NCBI GenBank assembly: GCA_010279815.1
Contig: QEOQ01000626.1
Location: 127,188-191,187 of the forward strand
Direction of reading: 5' to 3'
DNA: 64,000 bases
DNA from: Brachionus plicatilis
Lineage: Eukaryota > Rotifera > Eurotatoria > Ploima > Brachionidae
Shown here: in pieces, positions 34,801 through 44,449 of the stretch
Numbering within the stretch: the first letter of the stretch is position 1
How the letters are laid out: every line of letters begins with the position of its first letter
Made by a program: the position numbers and the translations under genes
Notes under the pieces: generated by a model
Told to the model about the DNA's origin: nothing
The model's database searches: none
What the model saw: only the letters and a program-made list of their open reading frames with translations

Positions 34801-35060
34801 TTCTTCGTATTCGGGCACCGGCAGGTCGCTGTTGGCAAAGTTGATTATTTGACAGGAGCTTAGTTCTCGCTGAATGGACGACGACGAAACAGTGGTGGCT
34901 TCTTTCTTGGTCAATTGCAGTTTTCTGAGCCTTCAAAAAATTAATACAAATCTTGTCTCACAAGTTAAATTTAGTACTTTTCGGTGGCACCGCTCAAGCG
35001 GTTTAGAGTCTCTGTTGCGCTCGGATTCGATAGTGATACCGTTGAAGGAAACGATGACAT
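16819..35060 (-). CDS. RhoGEF2: Rho guanine nucleotide exchange factor, RhoGEF2/ARHGEF11-12 type
   Basis: Large signalling protein assembled from 22 exons: 35060-34978, 34930-34719, 32834-32785, 32727-32664, 32033-31587, 31367-30910, 30857-30735, 29909-29844, 27196-27080, 27017-26913, 26849-26678, 26408-25980, 25135-24995, 24923-24813, 24744-24561, 24453-24262, 22953-22882, 22816-22446, 22388-22177, 22121-22004, 20387-20206, 18360-16819. All phases match, total 1816 residues. Domains in order: PDZ (about 68-138, with RGFGFEL and AYHSGIQVGDIILKING), a Ser-rich linker, RGS-like (about 502-720), C1 (about 743-795, HSLID ... CFRC ... GLAC), DH (about 1075-1290, ending LPTEVQRLVKYKLL), PH (about 1304-1430), and a long disordered tail. 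This is the Drosophila RhoGEF2 order. It should link G-alpha-12/13 signals to Rho1 activation and actomyosin contraction. The weakest junctions are the C1 split (25980/25135), the donors at 30910 and 24813, and the exon 5 acceptor at 32033. Confidence 0.9.
18460..18922. mobile_element. Foldback element with GGC...GCC ends and CTGCAAAACT core
   Basis: The left arm starts GGCTTTGTGAAATTTGCTAC and the right arm ends CCAAAATTTACAATGCC; the arms share long complementary runs (for example AAAACAAAATATTAAAAGTG and its complement). The centre, 18590-18750, is a minisatellite of CTGCAAAACT-like units. Possible 9-bp flanking duplication is diverged (ATTTTTTTA versus ATTTTTCAA). The termini match those of the 33867 hairpin, so both belong to one superfamily. 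It sits in the intron between RhoGEF exons 21 and 22. Confidence 0.65.
18590..18750. repeat. Minisatellite of CTCTGCAAAA / CTCTGTAAA units
   Basis: About a dozen imperfect copies of 10- to 12-bp units (CTCTGCAAAA, CTCTGTAAA, AATCTGCAAAA) run in tandem inside the loop of the foldback element. Arrays in element centres are typical of foldback transposons that expand by slippage. Confidence 0.7.
19115..19420. mobile_element. MITE of the CAGAGTTGG family
   Basis: Begins CAGAGTTGGTCAAAAGTC and ends GACTTTTACCAACTCT, with further internal AAAGTC/GACTTT complementarity. It lies in the intron between RhoGEF exons 21 and 22. Related copies: 6067-6145, 54411-54639 and a decayed end at 21300-21324. Confidence 0.65.
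21630..21684 (+). repeat. Retroposon 3' tail: small hairpin plus (AAAT)n
   Basis: TTTACATCGCC, a 5-base loop, GGCGTTCATTG and then repeated AAATAAAT units. Almost the same module occurs at 48905-48950, and a similar one with a different stem at 23940-23983. The hairpin followed by a short tetranucleotide tail is what 3' ends of non-LTR retrotransposons look like. Only the 3' end is left, in a RhoGEF intron. Confidence 0.5.
23514..24102. mobile_element. Pogo/Tigger-like MITE
   Basis: Starts CAGTCTCCTCTCGTTAATCC and ends GGATTAAAGAGATTAGACTG. The CAGT termini and the CTCGTTAATCCGG words are characteristic of pogo/Tigger-class inverted repeats. Left flank is TA; the right flank is not, so the duplication is imperfect. 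There is no transposase. A retroposon-like tail (GAGCTCTAGCTC stem then AAATAAAT units, 23940-23983) lies within it. Situated in the intron between RhoGEF exons 16 and 17. Confidence 0.6.
25574..25927. mobile_element. Tc1/mariner-type MITE (CAGTGGTGAT ends)
   Basis: CAGTGGTGATCAAAACG at the left and ATTATCAAATCACCACTG at the right, flanked on both sides by TA (25572-25573, 25928-25929), the signature of Tc1/mariner insertion. The right interior is packed with TTACGTAA/TTTTCGTAAAAT words. Non-coding; in the intron between RhoGEF exons 12 and 13. Confidence 0.75.
28555..28681 (+). pseudogene. Acidic protein tail remnant
   Basis: One + frame reads VEMIDDYEHADEIDGF, a TAA, then IDSSDFYSDSDSDSVSDSDNE and a TAA. 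The Asp/Ser run looks like the acidic C-terminus of a transposon-encoded or nuclear protein. It lies opposite to the RhoGEF gene, inside the large intron between exons 8 and 9, and is interrupted, so it is not a working gene. Confidence 0.3.
28895..29372. mobile_element. Nested Tc1/mariner-type MITE with inner inverted repeat
   Basis: The ends are CAGTTTCGATGTGACAC and GTGTCAAATCGGCACTG, near complements. Inside, 29170-29330 forms a second hairpin whose arms pair TATCCAACCCTATATCAATT-type sequence with its complement around AAAACAAAAAAT/ATTTTTTGTTTT. This may be one element inserted into another or a compound foldback. The left flank is TA; the right flank is CA. Confidence 0.6.
29947..30710. 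mobile_element. Intron-filling MITE with TTACGTAAA arrays
   Basis: CAGTATTGATTTGACATGAT at the left is matched by ATCATGTCAAATCAATAATCA at the right. The interior carries some twenty ACGTAAATTTACGTAAA-like words on both strands. The element occupies almost the entire RhoGEF intron between exons 7 and 8 (29910-30734), leaving only short splice-site flanks. Confidence 0.6.
31405..31530. repeat. A/T minisatellite beside an exon
   Basis: Two to three copies of a roughly 39-bp unit (TTTTTTTTATCATTTAAAAA followed by AAAATTTTTTAA) lie between RhoGEF exons 5 and 6, next to the acceptor of exon 6. This intron is otherwise short, so the array makes up most of it. Confidence 0.6.
32258..32278. repeat. 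(GA)n microsatellite
   Basis: About ten uninterrupted GA dinucleotides in the RhoGEF intron between exons 4 and 5. Confidence 0.9.
32905..33355. repeat. Tandem repeat, about 181-bp period
   Basis: About two and a half copies. The landmark CTTGGTCGGTTGGAATGGAG (or a decayed form) falls at about 32966, 33147 and 33327, so the period is 180-181 bp, with the rest of the unit clearly alignable between copies. In the RhoGEF intron between exons 2 and 3. Confidence 0.75.
33867..34219. mobile_element. Mutator-like MITE with 9-bp target duplication
   Basis: Long hairpin starting GGCATCGTGAAATTTCATAC and ending with its complement; arms of about 157 bp pair with few mismatches. CATAATTAT flanks it exactly on both sides (33858-33866 and 34220-34228), a 9-bp duplication as made by Mutator/MULE transposases. 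Arms contain the CTGCAAAATCTGTGC words shared with other foldbacks here. It sits in the RhoGEF intron between exons 2 and 3. A decayed relative is at 54750-55015. Confidence 0.85.
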
Positions 35061-36089
35061 ATTTTTTTCAATTATAAAATGCTGCCATTTAAAAAAATAA
35101 TCTATTTTCTTTTTATTTAATATAAATTATCTAAATAATGTTAAATTTTGAAATAATGGTCCAGTATGCGCAGTTTCCACGGCAACCATCATAAATGACA
35201 CACCAAGATAAATAAACTTTGGAAAGAACGAAATTAGTTGATAAGAAAATCACGTGAATTTGGAAAAATTGACATTGGCCAATTTGAGCAGAGGCAAAAA
35301 GAGAAAAAAAGTGTTGCCAAGGATTTGGAGTGAGGGTGAGAGATCTAAACAAAAAAAAAGAGAAGAACGCCAACTGAAATAAAAATACCTTAATGTTTAG
35401 CATTTTTAGCACAATAGGTATCTATTCGTAATTATGTTGGAAAATTTATTATTGAAATTTCAAAAGTTTTAAATTTCAAATCTCGAATTAAAGTTTATTT
35501 TAATTTAAAAAATTGTGCAAACGCTTGGATAGCTGCTTAGATCAGAGTGCATAACAAGGATTATGTAAATTTTTTTTTTTTTGGTCTATCGCCGGAAACA
35601 CAAATATTTATTTTGAGATTCGACAATTTAGCTATAATTATGCAACTCCATTAACTATTTCAGGTAACGATCTAGTTACTTGATGGGATTTTGTGTATTT
35701 GCTTCTTGAACAACAAAAACAACAAAAAAAAAACAAATTAAGATAGGCTCTTCGAGTGTCATCTAAGGCTTCGCTTGTTAAGGTTCTCTTTGCCAAACAA
35801 GGCCCCGACCGTTCAGCACTTAAATGCTCACATGCCTATGGTAAACTATTTAAAATTTTTTAAACTTCCCTCAAACAAAAACAAATATTTTTCTATCAAA
35901 AAAAAATTGGAAAAATTTTCTCAACAAAAAAAATCAAAATAATTTCGATGTCACCACTTAACATGGTTTATATTGATTTTTTTATTTTGTAAAATAAAAA
36001 AAAATTGACAATGCAATGCTTATTAGTGAATATTGGAAAAAATAGGAATTGATGGGTGTCCAAGGTGCAAAGGATTTTTTTAATTAAAT

Positions 36090-37270
36090 TTAGATTTTAT
36101 TAAAAAAATTAAATTTGCGAGCATTTCGTTTTAAAAAATTATTTGAACGATTCTGGTAGAAAAAAGTGTCAGCTTTCTAATGGTACTATTTCCATCCAGA
36201 TGGTCAAAAATGAGGTCGCTAGGTTATGTAAAAATTATAAAAATTTTACACAAAAATCTAAAAATTAATAATTTTGCGAGAAGTTTACTTTTTAAAAAAA
36301 AATAAGTAAAAAAATTTTGGTAGAAAATAGAATCAACTTTCTAATGGTACCATTTTTGGTCAAATAAATAAAAAATTGAATTCTCTAACTATTTTAAAAG
36401 ATTCAAAAAGAGGATTTTACTTTTTAAAAAGAATGAAATCATTAAAAAAAAACTTGACTGAATAAAGCTTACTATTTTTGATCAAACAGATTAAAAATTA
36501 AATTCTCTTTTTGTTTTGAAAGCCATCAAGGCTATTTAAAATTTTATTAATCTTACATAAATTTTCATAAATTAATAACTGTGCTAGCATTTACTTTATA
36601 CGAATAAGTAAGAAAATTCTGTAGAAAAAAAAATCAGTTGGCTAATAGTACCATTTATGGTCAAAAATTATGTCGCAAAATTTTTTAAAAAAATATCAAA
36701 ATTTTACACAAAATTTTAAAAATTTTGCAAGGAAATTACTCTAAAAAAATTAAAACCAGAAAAAGGTGTACCATTTGTGGTCAAATAAATAAAGAATTGA
36801 TTTCTCTAACTATTTTTAAAGCCACAAATTTTTTACAACATTTTAAAAATTAAAAACTGTGTTAGCATTTTCTTTTTTAAAAATAATTTAAATAATTTTG
36901 TTAGAAAAAAAGTTCCAGCTTTCTAATGGTACTATTTCCATCCATTTAGTCAAAAATGAGGTCGCTAGGTTCTGTAAAAATTATAAAAATTTTACACAAA
37001 AATCTAAAAATTAATAATTTTGCGAGAAGTTTACTTTTTAAAAAAAATAAGCAAAAAAATTTTGGTTGAAAAAATTATCAGCTTGCTTAAGGTACCATTT
37101 GTGGTCAAATAGTCAAAAAATGAGGTCGTCAATTTTTTAAAAAATTATCAAAATTTTACACCAAATTTTAAAAATTTTGTCAGGAAATAACTCTAAAAAA
37201 ATAAAATCAGAAAAAAGTGTACCATTTGTGGTCGAAAAAAGATCAAAAATTGAGCTCTCTTTTTTTGATC
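36090..37270. repeat. Higher-order tandem repeat array, 746-bp period
   Basis: Eight related monomers, each marked by GGTACCATTT(G/T)TGGTCAAA or a variant, lie at about 36182, 36345, 36466, 36648, 36768, 36928, 37091 and 37218. Spacings alternate between about 120 and 160-180 bp. Monomers 1 and 6, and 2 and 7, are each exactly 746 bp apart and more alike (both 36182 and 36928 carry TTTCCATCCA and GAGGTCGCTAGGTT), so a five-monomer unit has been duplicated. The array lies upstream of the RhoGEF start codon, between candidate UTR exons and coding exon 1. Confidence 0.8.
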
Positions 37271-37290
37271 CAGCAAATATTTGAAGTTAC

Positions 37291-37457
37291 CTGTTGACGG
37301 TGGTCGGGTGCTTGTCGGCCAACAACAACAACAGCAACATCAGCAACAAAAAGCTTCACTTACTTGAACTTTTGGCGATTTCCGTTAAAATTTATGCGAA
37401 CAACTCGAAAAGTGCAATGGCCATGAGTTTTTCGTTGTGTTCGTTAATTATTTATTC
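37291..37457 (-). other. Candidate 5' UTR exon of the RhoGEF gene with uORFs
   Basis: A GC-richer block stands out from the A/T background. On the minus strand it begins after CTCTAAACAG and ends at a strong donor, CAACAG|GTAACT. It contains an 11-codon uORF (ATG at 37424, stop at 37392) and a second ATG at 37340 in a Leu-codon run that would stop just after joining an acceptor near 35088. No long coding frame fits, so untranslated leader is the simplest reading. It points toward the RhoGEF ATG at 35060. Confidence 0.4.
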
Positions 37458-37959
37458 CTGTTTAGAGGACAAAAAAATGTGCACCACTCAAATTTATTTT
37501 AAAAGGTCAATCGATCAAATTTTCTCTGTTCAAATATTGACCTTAAAAATAAAATAAAATTGAAACAAAACAACAAAAAAAAAAAGAGAAATTAATTGCT
37601 TTCACGCTCAAAATGCACCATAATTTGAAGATAATCTAATTCTATTGTCTTTATAGTACCTTAGAATATCTCGTATTTAGGTTAGGCATCGAATTCTAAT
37701 TCTTATTTTCGTCAAGTCAACATTAAACAGATTAGACTAGTCAGTCAAATTTAATCTTGTCTATCATCTAGCATAAACGACTGTGTCTTGGATTAAGATC
37801 AACATTTGCCACAGCGCCTCAACTTGCACAACATCCCCAAAAATCAAAATTTTTCTCAATAAAAATTTGAACTTTATGAGTGAAAAAAAAAAATTTCTTT
37901 TTACTTTTTTCTTTATTGATCAACTGAATGGAAAATGTGTTCAAAATGGGCCAAGATTA

Positions 37960-38200
37960 ATTATGAAGCATTGAGAGTCTATTAATGGCTGAAGCACTTA
38001 CCGTGTGCGCATTCGCGCCAATTAATCTATGAATGAAAACTAGGCGCTGCAGTGAAGTCGATTAAGCTTCAAGTTGAGATCGAAGCTGATGCGGCAACAG
38101 GCCTATCTAGTCAAACACACAACTTAAATCCCATGATTGCATTGCCAAATTTGAGCTCAGCTCAGAACAATTATCTAGAATAGTTATGCAATTTGTTTGC
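37960..38200 (-). other. Candidate promoter/first exon of the RhoGEF gene
   Basis: A locally GC-rich stretch ends on the minus strand at GCGCACACG|GTAAGTGC, an excellent donor at 38002. Upstream of it lies mixed-composition, non-repetitive DNA unlike the rest of the region. This is where a distal first exon would be expected, giving a transcription unit of about 21 kb. No TATA element was clearly identified. Confidence 0.35.
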
Positions 38201-39040
38201 TTCTAGATTACAGTATTTGTCTTCGGGGATCGAACACCTAAAGTCCTAGAGAGAATGAATGAATCTCTCGAAACAGTTTGATAGCTTTATCTTTTTATAG
38301 TAGTCAAATAAGTAGATGCATAAAATGCTATTGAACTAATGTAAATGGGTCCGTGTCTTTGCCGGCCCTTCGGCATTTAGCACTCAGCTATCGATTTGGT
38401 TGTCTCCTCGATATGCTTCTCAATGACACTTGAAATTTTCAAAATAGTTCAATTCGTGTATCTAATTTTGTGTGAACACGTCTGAACAAAATTTCAAGCT
38501 AATTAGAAAACAAAATTTCTTTTCTCTCTCCTAAACAGAAACAAAAATTTTATTATTTCAAAAAAAATGTCAGATTTAATTAAAATTGTGCGATAAGAGA
38601 AGAAAGAGTGAGAGAAAGAAACACAACAACCAAAGATAGCTTGAATTTTAAAGTTTCGAATGAATATTCTACTATTCTTTTTTCTATTTAAGTCTAACGT
38701 GATTTTAATGTTTTCTAGAGCAATTACCTTTAGGAAAATAAAAACAAACCATCTAAATACTAATACACCTAGTTTTTGGTATTTGCGACAATGCAACATA
38801 TATGTGTTAATAGTCGTTTAAATCATGATGTTCCTTCGAAAATTAACTTTTTATTCATACCTAGAGTCAAATCCTGTATGCATACATTGGCGCAATTCAG
38901 CAATTGACATTTTTAGAATATTAACATTAATCCTCGAGTGTTTGGAAAATTAAATTTCACAAAAAATGCGCCCTTTGTCATTTTATTTAATAAAATTGTT
39001 TTAAATTTTTTTTTTTCTAATTTATTCTAAGAGAAAAAAA

Positions 39041-39113
39041 TGATCGCACCAAGGATCGAACTTGGGACCTCCTGTGTGTTAGACAGATGTGATAACCACT
39101 ACACCATGCGATC
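39041..39113 (-). tRNA. tRNA-Val(AAC), copy 1
   Basis: A 73-nt cloverleaf on the minus strand. A seven-pair acceptor stem (GATCGCA/TGCGATC), the A-box TGTAGTGGTTATCA, an anticodon loop CTAACAC giving anticodon AAC, and the B-box AGTTCGATCC are all present, with discriminator A. No intron. Transcription would run into T7 just after the 3' end, a standard Pol III terminator. Its A34 is expected to become inosine through ADAT2/3. Confidence 0.95.
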
Positions 39114-41312
39114 TTGTGTATAATCAATTTGGCAATTACTTTTTTCTTTTTTTAATTTAAAAATTTATGCAAAATCGAAGTTTAAGATCAAATTTTTAGA
39201 AAAAAAATGATCATTTAAAATTTTAAAACTTAATTAATCTAATGATTTTGATAATTAAAAAAAAAACAGCTCCAAGCATTACTAGACATTCAAATTCATA
39301 ACTTTTATATTAATTCATTAAAACTAAAATAATTTTTATTTTTCCACTTAAACAAATTATAAATTTTAAAACATTATTTTTTTGTCTTTTAAAATTTTTA
39401 TTAAAATCAATTTAGAAAATTAAACCTATTAAAATTAATCACAAAGGGATGTTTTAAAATTTTATATATGAAAATAAACCTTACATAATATGTCATGTAA
39501 CTTCTTAGGAAAAAAATCTTTTTTTCTCTATTATTAAAAAATATCACATTTTCTATTTTGATCTTTTGATATTAATGAAAGGTTGCATGGTGGTGCTCCG
39601 AAAAATTCAATGTTACAATATAAACAATCTGCTTGATAAAAATAAATTTTTTTTATTAATAGACTTTACTAGGAAATTGTGTCATATCTTTCAGAAAAAA
39701 AAATCCAGATTTTTTATTTTTAAAAGGAATTATTTTACAGAATTTAAAACAATTCGAAAATTCACTTTGATTTATCTTAAATTTTGAATTTTATTTTTAA
39801 AACAATGAAAAATTTAATTTAAAGAAAAAATTAAAAAAAAAAACAATTTTTTTAGTTCAATAAAAATTGTCAAAAGTATTCAGATTTTTTTCTGAAAATA
39901 AATATTAAAACACTGATTGAATCTAAAAAATATGCTCAAATAACCTTTTATGATGTCCAAATGACCAAAAATAAAACATCAATCAAATTTTTTTATCTTT
40001 AATTTTTCAAAACAACCAAATATCTTAATTCAATTGGTACTGAATTTCACAAGACCATAAAATTCGATATCTTTTTGTATTTTATATCAATAACTAAGAA
40101 AGTGATCTCAAAATAAAAAATCTCGCCAAATAAATAATTAAAAGGATAAAAAATTTAATGATTAACTCAAATTTCCATTTCATCCCATATCTAGGTCTTT
40201 AGGAAAAAAATAGCCTAGATCAATAAAATTTTCCATTAACAGATAAAAAATATTCAAAAAGAATTTACTTTTTTGAAATTTGACTTTTCATTGACTTAAT
40301 GAAAAATTAATAAATATTGAAATAAAAATCTAGAATTGCGCAAATATTGAGCTAAACTTAGTATTTGACTAATTTTAATAAAATAAATTAAAAAACAAAA
40401 CCCGGAACCTATTTGGATATTCGTAATTAGAGATCAATAATGTCACTTTGGTAAAAAATGGTCGACAAACCATTTGGTATAAAAAAAATAAAAAAAAATA
40501 AATTTTTTTACTCATGTAATTAAATTATTACAGATAACTCCTGAATAAAGGCTTATGGCGTAAATCATTTACGTAATTTAAATCTTTATAAAAAATGTCG
40601 TATTAGCTATTCGAATCCGAGCCGGATTTTTATCTTTAATTAAAATATGTTACACAAGAATGAATGATTTATTGATCAGAGTATAAAATAAACGCAATAG
40701 CAGAATAATTTTCTTTATCTAAAGGTTTACTTTGGATTTTAGTGTTCCTATAGAGTTATTTTTTTGGAAGCTGCTTATTTAATTTTTACTTATGTTGTAA
40801 ATCAATTATATAAAAAAAGAAAATATTAATCAACGACTTAATGAAATTCCAAATTTATGTTATCTTTTAATGAATTTTTTATTTCTTTTTTTATTTTCTC
40901 AATTTTAGAAATTTTCCTTGAGTGCAGCTTAGTGAATAACTTTGCAAGCAATTTTAGGACTTGAGAAAATTTCATTACCAGTAATGTATTTTTCAGACAT
41001 TTTTAAACAAATTGCTTTTTTTTTATTCCAAAAAGATGATTTGATTACAAGCTCTCTTAGTTTTCGGTTCAAATTTAAATCGAATTAAAACTCGCTTATT
41101 GAAAAAGTAAACAAATTATCTCTCAAAAGTCTACTCTCATTACAAAAAAAAAATGTATTTTAGACTAATTAGAATTTTGATTCAAAAGAAATTAAGCAGA
41201 CTTGAGCGATGATTGATATTAGACAAAACCATATTTTTAACAAAAATAAAGATGTTTAACATTTTATTAGAAAATTGTTAGACAACAAATTTAACTTTGT
41301 GTTTGTAAAAAA

Positions 41313-41385
41313 TGATCGCACCAAGGATCGAACTTGGGACCTCCTGTGTGTTAGACAGATGTGATAACCACTACACCATGCGATC
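41313..41385 (-). tRNA. tRNA-Val(AAC), copy 2
   Basis: Identical over all 73 nt to the copy at 39041 and in the same orientation, 2.3 kb away. T5 follows the 3' end. The flanks differ from copy 1 beyond a few bases, so either the duplication is old and the tRNA is under strong constraint, or gene conversion has kept the copies identical. Confidence 0.95.
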
Positions 41386-42071
41386 TCTATTTTAAAATAA
41401 AGATACATAAAATTTTGAATTAATTTGAATTGAATAAAAGTTTGTTGATTTTTAACTCATTGAATATTTTCCATAAGATAAGCATTTCAAAGAATCATTT
41501 TGATAGAAAATTTCAAATGGAAAGAATTTATAAAAAATAATTCATAGAATTTTCTTCAGAAAATTTTAACTCATGAAGTTATCTCTCGTTACTTAGCATA
41601 GACAAAAAATTGACAAAATATTTTTAATTTTCAAAAAAATTTACCAAGAGAATGAAAAAAGTAATTGAGATTAATTTATTTATTTTTTCATCAATTTAGT
41701 TTCTTAATAATATTCTTGTTTTATTATTTTTGAATATCAATTTAAAATTTAAAAACAACTCAAAATTAATTTAAATTAATCTAATTTTTGATTTTTTTAA
41801 ATACTTTTTATTTTAATTTATTGCATAATTTATATGAAAAAAATTTCTTTGAGTGTATATAAATTTTTCTACAAAATTATTTTTATGAGTTTTGTGTTAT
41901 TTTATTAATTATTTTATCAATAAATTGATGAATCATCTTTTTTTTTATTTATTTTAAAACCAAATTTATATAACAATATTCTTAGATTTTGTGTTCAATT
42001 AAAAATACTAAATTAATAAAAAAAGTCATATTTTTCAAAGCGAATTTGTTGAAAACAATATGTCAATGTGA

Positions 42072-43830
42072 TTAATGAGACGAGATAAGAACCTTTAAAA
42101 ACATTATTTTTTTGTTTTTAGTAAAAATTAGGCAAAATTTACTTTTAACCATCAAAATATTGATAAAATGGAATACAATATCCTTATGACAAATGAACAA
42201 AAATTGAAAATAGAAACAGTTAATTTGCGAAAGACCCAACAAAACACTTGCAATTGCTCGTTTTTGATGTGAATTTTTCTTTGAAAACTAAATAAAAATT
42301 TTAACATTCTAAAAATTAATTTTTTTTTTCTATTACCCATTCATTGTTGAACAATTGATTAAACAAGAATGATTCGATGTACATCACAATGATATTTATA
42401 AAAGCCCAAAAAATGAATTCAGATGAGAATCCATGGTAATATGCACTGAAAATGAAAGATGCTGTCAGTGACATGATATATTCTATTTTGGACCGCTTTT
42501 TTCCACCCAAAGGAGCATAAACATAGCTTTGAAAAATATAATTAATATAGTTCTTAAATTATATTTAAACTAAGTCAATATTACTTTTTGATAAAAAGAT
42601 GAACACCTGAGTTCCAATTACTAAAAAATAAATATTATGTCAAATTTTTTATTTAGAGATATTTTTTACCGCCACATTTCACTAAAGCTAGAAATAAAAA
42701 ATGCACATCTAGGAAGCTCAGTTGTTTCCACTCCATTTAACATGTGAAAAATATTTGCCATTCCAAAGGTGTTGTAGCTTATTAAGCCAGATAGGGTACA
42801 TCTTATCGGAATAGCGACCAACTTGTTATAAAATTTTAATCAAATTTTAATTTTTGAAAGTTGCTTTACCATTGTGAAAGTCGAGAAAGTTTCAAATGAA
42901 TCATCAATTGAATCAAACATAGAAAAAATTGAGGTAAAACGAGCAAAAAATTCAATTATAATGCCATAAAAAACGACTTTTATTGATAAGAATAAAATTT
43001 TTTTTTTATCTTTGAACCTATTTGGTTGATCAATTTGGATGAAATTTTTAAATGGCACAAAAAGTCCTGGGAATAAAAATGTCGGATGGTTTAGGTAGTA
43101 CAAATAGTTTGTGAAGTTCATCTGTTGGTTATTTGAATCTATTTTGTCGGAGCAAAAACTGATTATTTTAAGAAAAGAATCAGTCATGTAAACAATATAC
43201 ATGAAATCGAATTGGCCTGAATTTAATTCCACAAATTTTGACTTAAAAAAAATAAATTTTAAACAAAGAAATAAGGAACAAAAAATGCTTACAAAAATTT
43301 TTTTTTCAAATAGGGTGGTCAATAAAAAGTAGAGTGCCCATATGATAAATTTGCTTCGAATAAATTTTGACACAACAAAAAATAAAATTTGGTATGAATA
43401 GAGAACAGCGATTAATTTAAATGATACAAAATTGGACAAGATAAATACAGACCAAAGACAAATAGCTATTTTTCTAAACTTAAAAAAATATAAAATTTGT
43501 TAAAACTAAAATTTAATTTCCTACTTGATTATCTTGATGATTTTTTAGATTATTTTCAAGAAGTGTCGTCAAAACAAGCCATATAATGCCTTTATTTGTT
43601 AGAATCAAATTTTTGTAGTTTTTCCAGTAATACTCTTCCTCATTTTGAAGATAAAAATCTTTAAAACCTTAAATGATCATTAACTCAGAGAGATAAAATT
43701 TGAAAATAAATAAATTACCTGTTCCCTCGAAAATAAAATTGATGAGCCAAAATATGAGAAAAATGCTGGAAAATATTAAATAGGTAATTTTGAAAGCGTT
43801 GTTTAGTGGAATAAAAGATAATTCATTCAT
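42072..43830 (-). CDS. Hedgehog acyltransferase-like MBOAT protein, copy 2 (catalytic Asp replaced)
   Basis: Paralogue of the gene at 10918. Eight exons: 43830-43719, 43667-43525, 43478-43293, 43241-42870, 42821-42670, 42620-42585, 42526-42337, 42278-42072; phases agree and give 465 residues. It keeps LPRCAFFISSFSEMWR, YAPLGGKKR and SAYYHG with His365. At the active-site Asp position, exactly 40 residues before that His, it has Asn (WRNWNSG instead of WRYFDTG). The last common intron (phase 2, just before the YxPLGG exon) is shared with copy 1, while an extra intron splits the WR/NWN site. Loss of this Asp should abolish or alter acyl transfer, so it may be a pseudoenzyme or have a changed reaction. 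Overall similarity to copy 1 is low, indicating an old duplication. Confidence 0.85.
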
Positions 43831-43997
43831 TGTATTTCGAGACAAAGTTTAATTTCGTTAAACTTTTAAAACTTTATTTTTAACATTTTATAGTTATTTT
43901 TTCAAAAAAAAGCTTTAAGTAAAATAAATTTTTTTAAAAGATAATAATAAAAATCAAATTTAGGACAAATATAATACAATGAATATCCTTAAAAAAC

Positions 43998-44090
43998 TCA
44001 TTTTCAAGCTTTTATGGTTTATTAAAGTTGTCACTCAATTTACACTCCAATAACTTTTTGTAACTATAAATGCAAAAATCTTTTTAAATT
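43998..44090 (+). promoter_or_regulatory. Shared promoter block of Cys-rich peptide, copy 1
   Basis: A block running from ATTTTCAAGCTTTTATGG through CACTCCAATAACTTTTTG to a TATA box (CTATAAATG, 44064-44072) is nearly identical to the one before copy 3 and, in its inner part, copy 2. Here the TATA-to-ATG distance is about 390 bp instead of about 90, because unrelated sequence (about 44090-44415) separates it from the gene. Confidence 0.6.
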
Positions 44091-44449
44091 TGTAACCCAC
44101 ACTTTAAGCACTCACTTACTTGATGATCACCTCTTTCTTAAATCATATGTATATATAATACGTGACTATGTTTTTAATTAACACGCCTCGCAGTACTTCT
44201 AGAATCAGAATGGAATTCTATTCTAGAAGATTCATTATCTCTAACGTGATAAGATGCCAATGCTTTATATAAGAAACGAACACAATCTTTTAAAAGTTTT
44301 TTTATTATATTTTATTATATTTATATCATATTATTGCAATAAACTATTAAACAACTTTCCTAGTTATTCTTCCAGTAACAAATTTTTATTATTAAATAAG
44401 TTTAGAAATAAAAAGGTTTCTGTAAAAGATAAATAACAAAATCAAGAAA

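Larger units (their letters stand above)
38481..42071. other. Gene-poor region containing two tRNA genes
   Basis: Apart from the two tRNA-Val genes (39041 and 41313) I see no coding gene, clear repeat or other structure. The sequence is A/T-rich with only short random frames. Confidence 0.5.

Noticed and set aside
35131..35412. 93-codon minus frame upstream of the RhoGEF start
   Set aside because: Composition is noise-like with no domain. It lies where a 5' intron is expected.
40420..40640. Possible additional small RNA gene in the 39-42 kb region
   Set aside because: No internal Pol III boxes or stable cloverleaf could be made out by eye.
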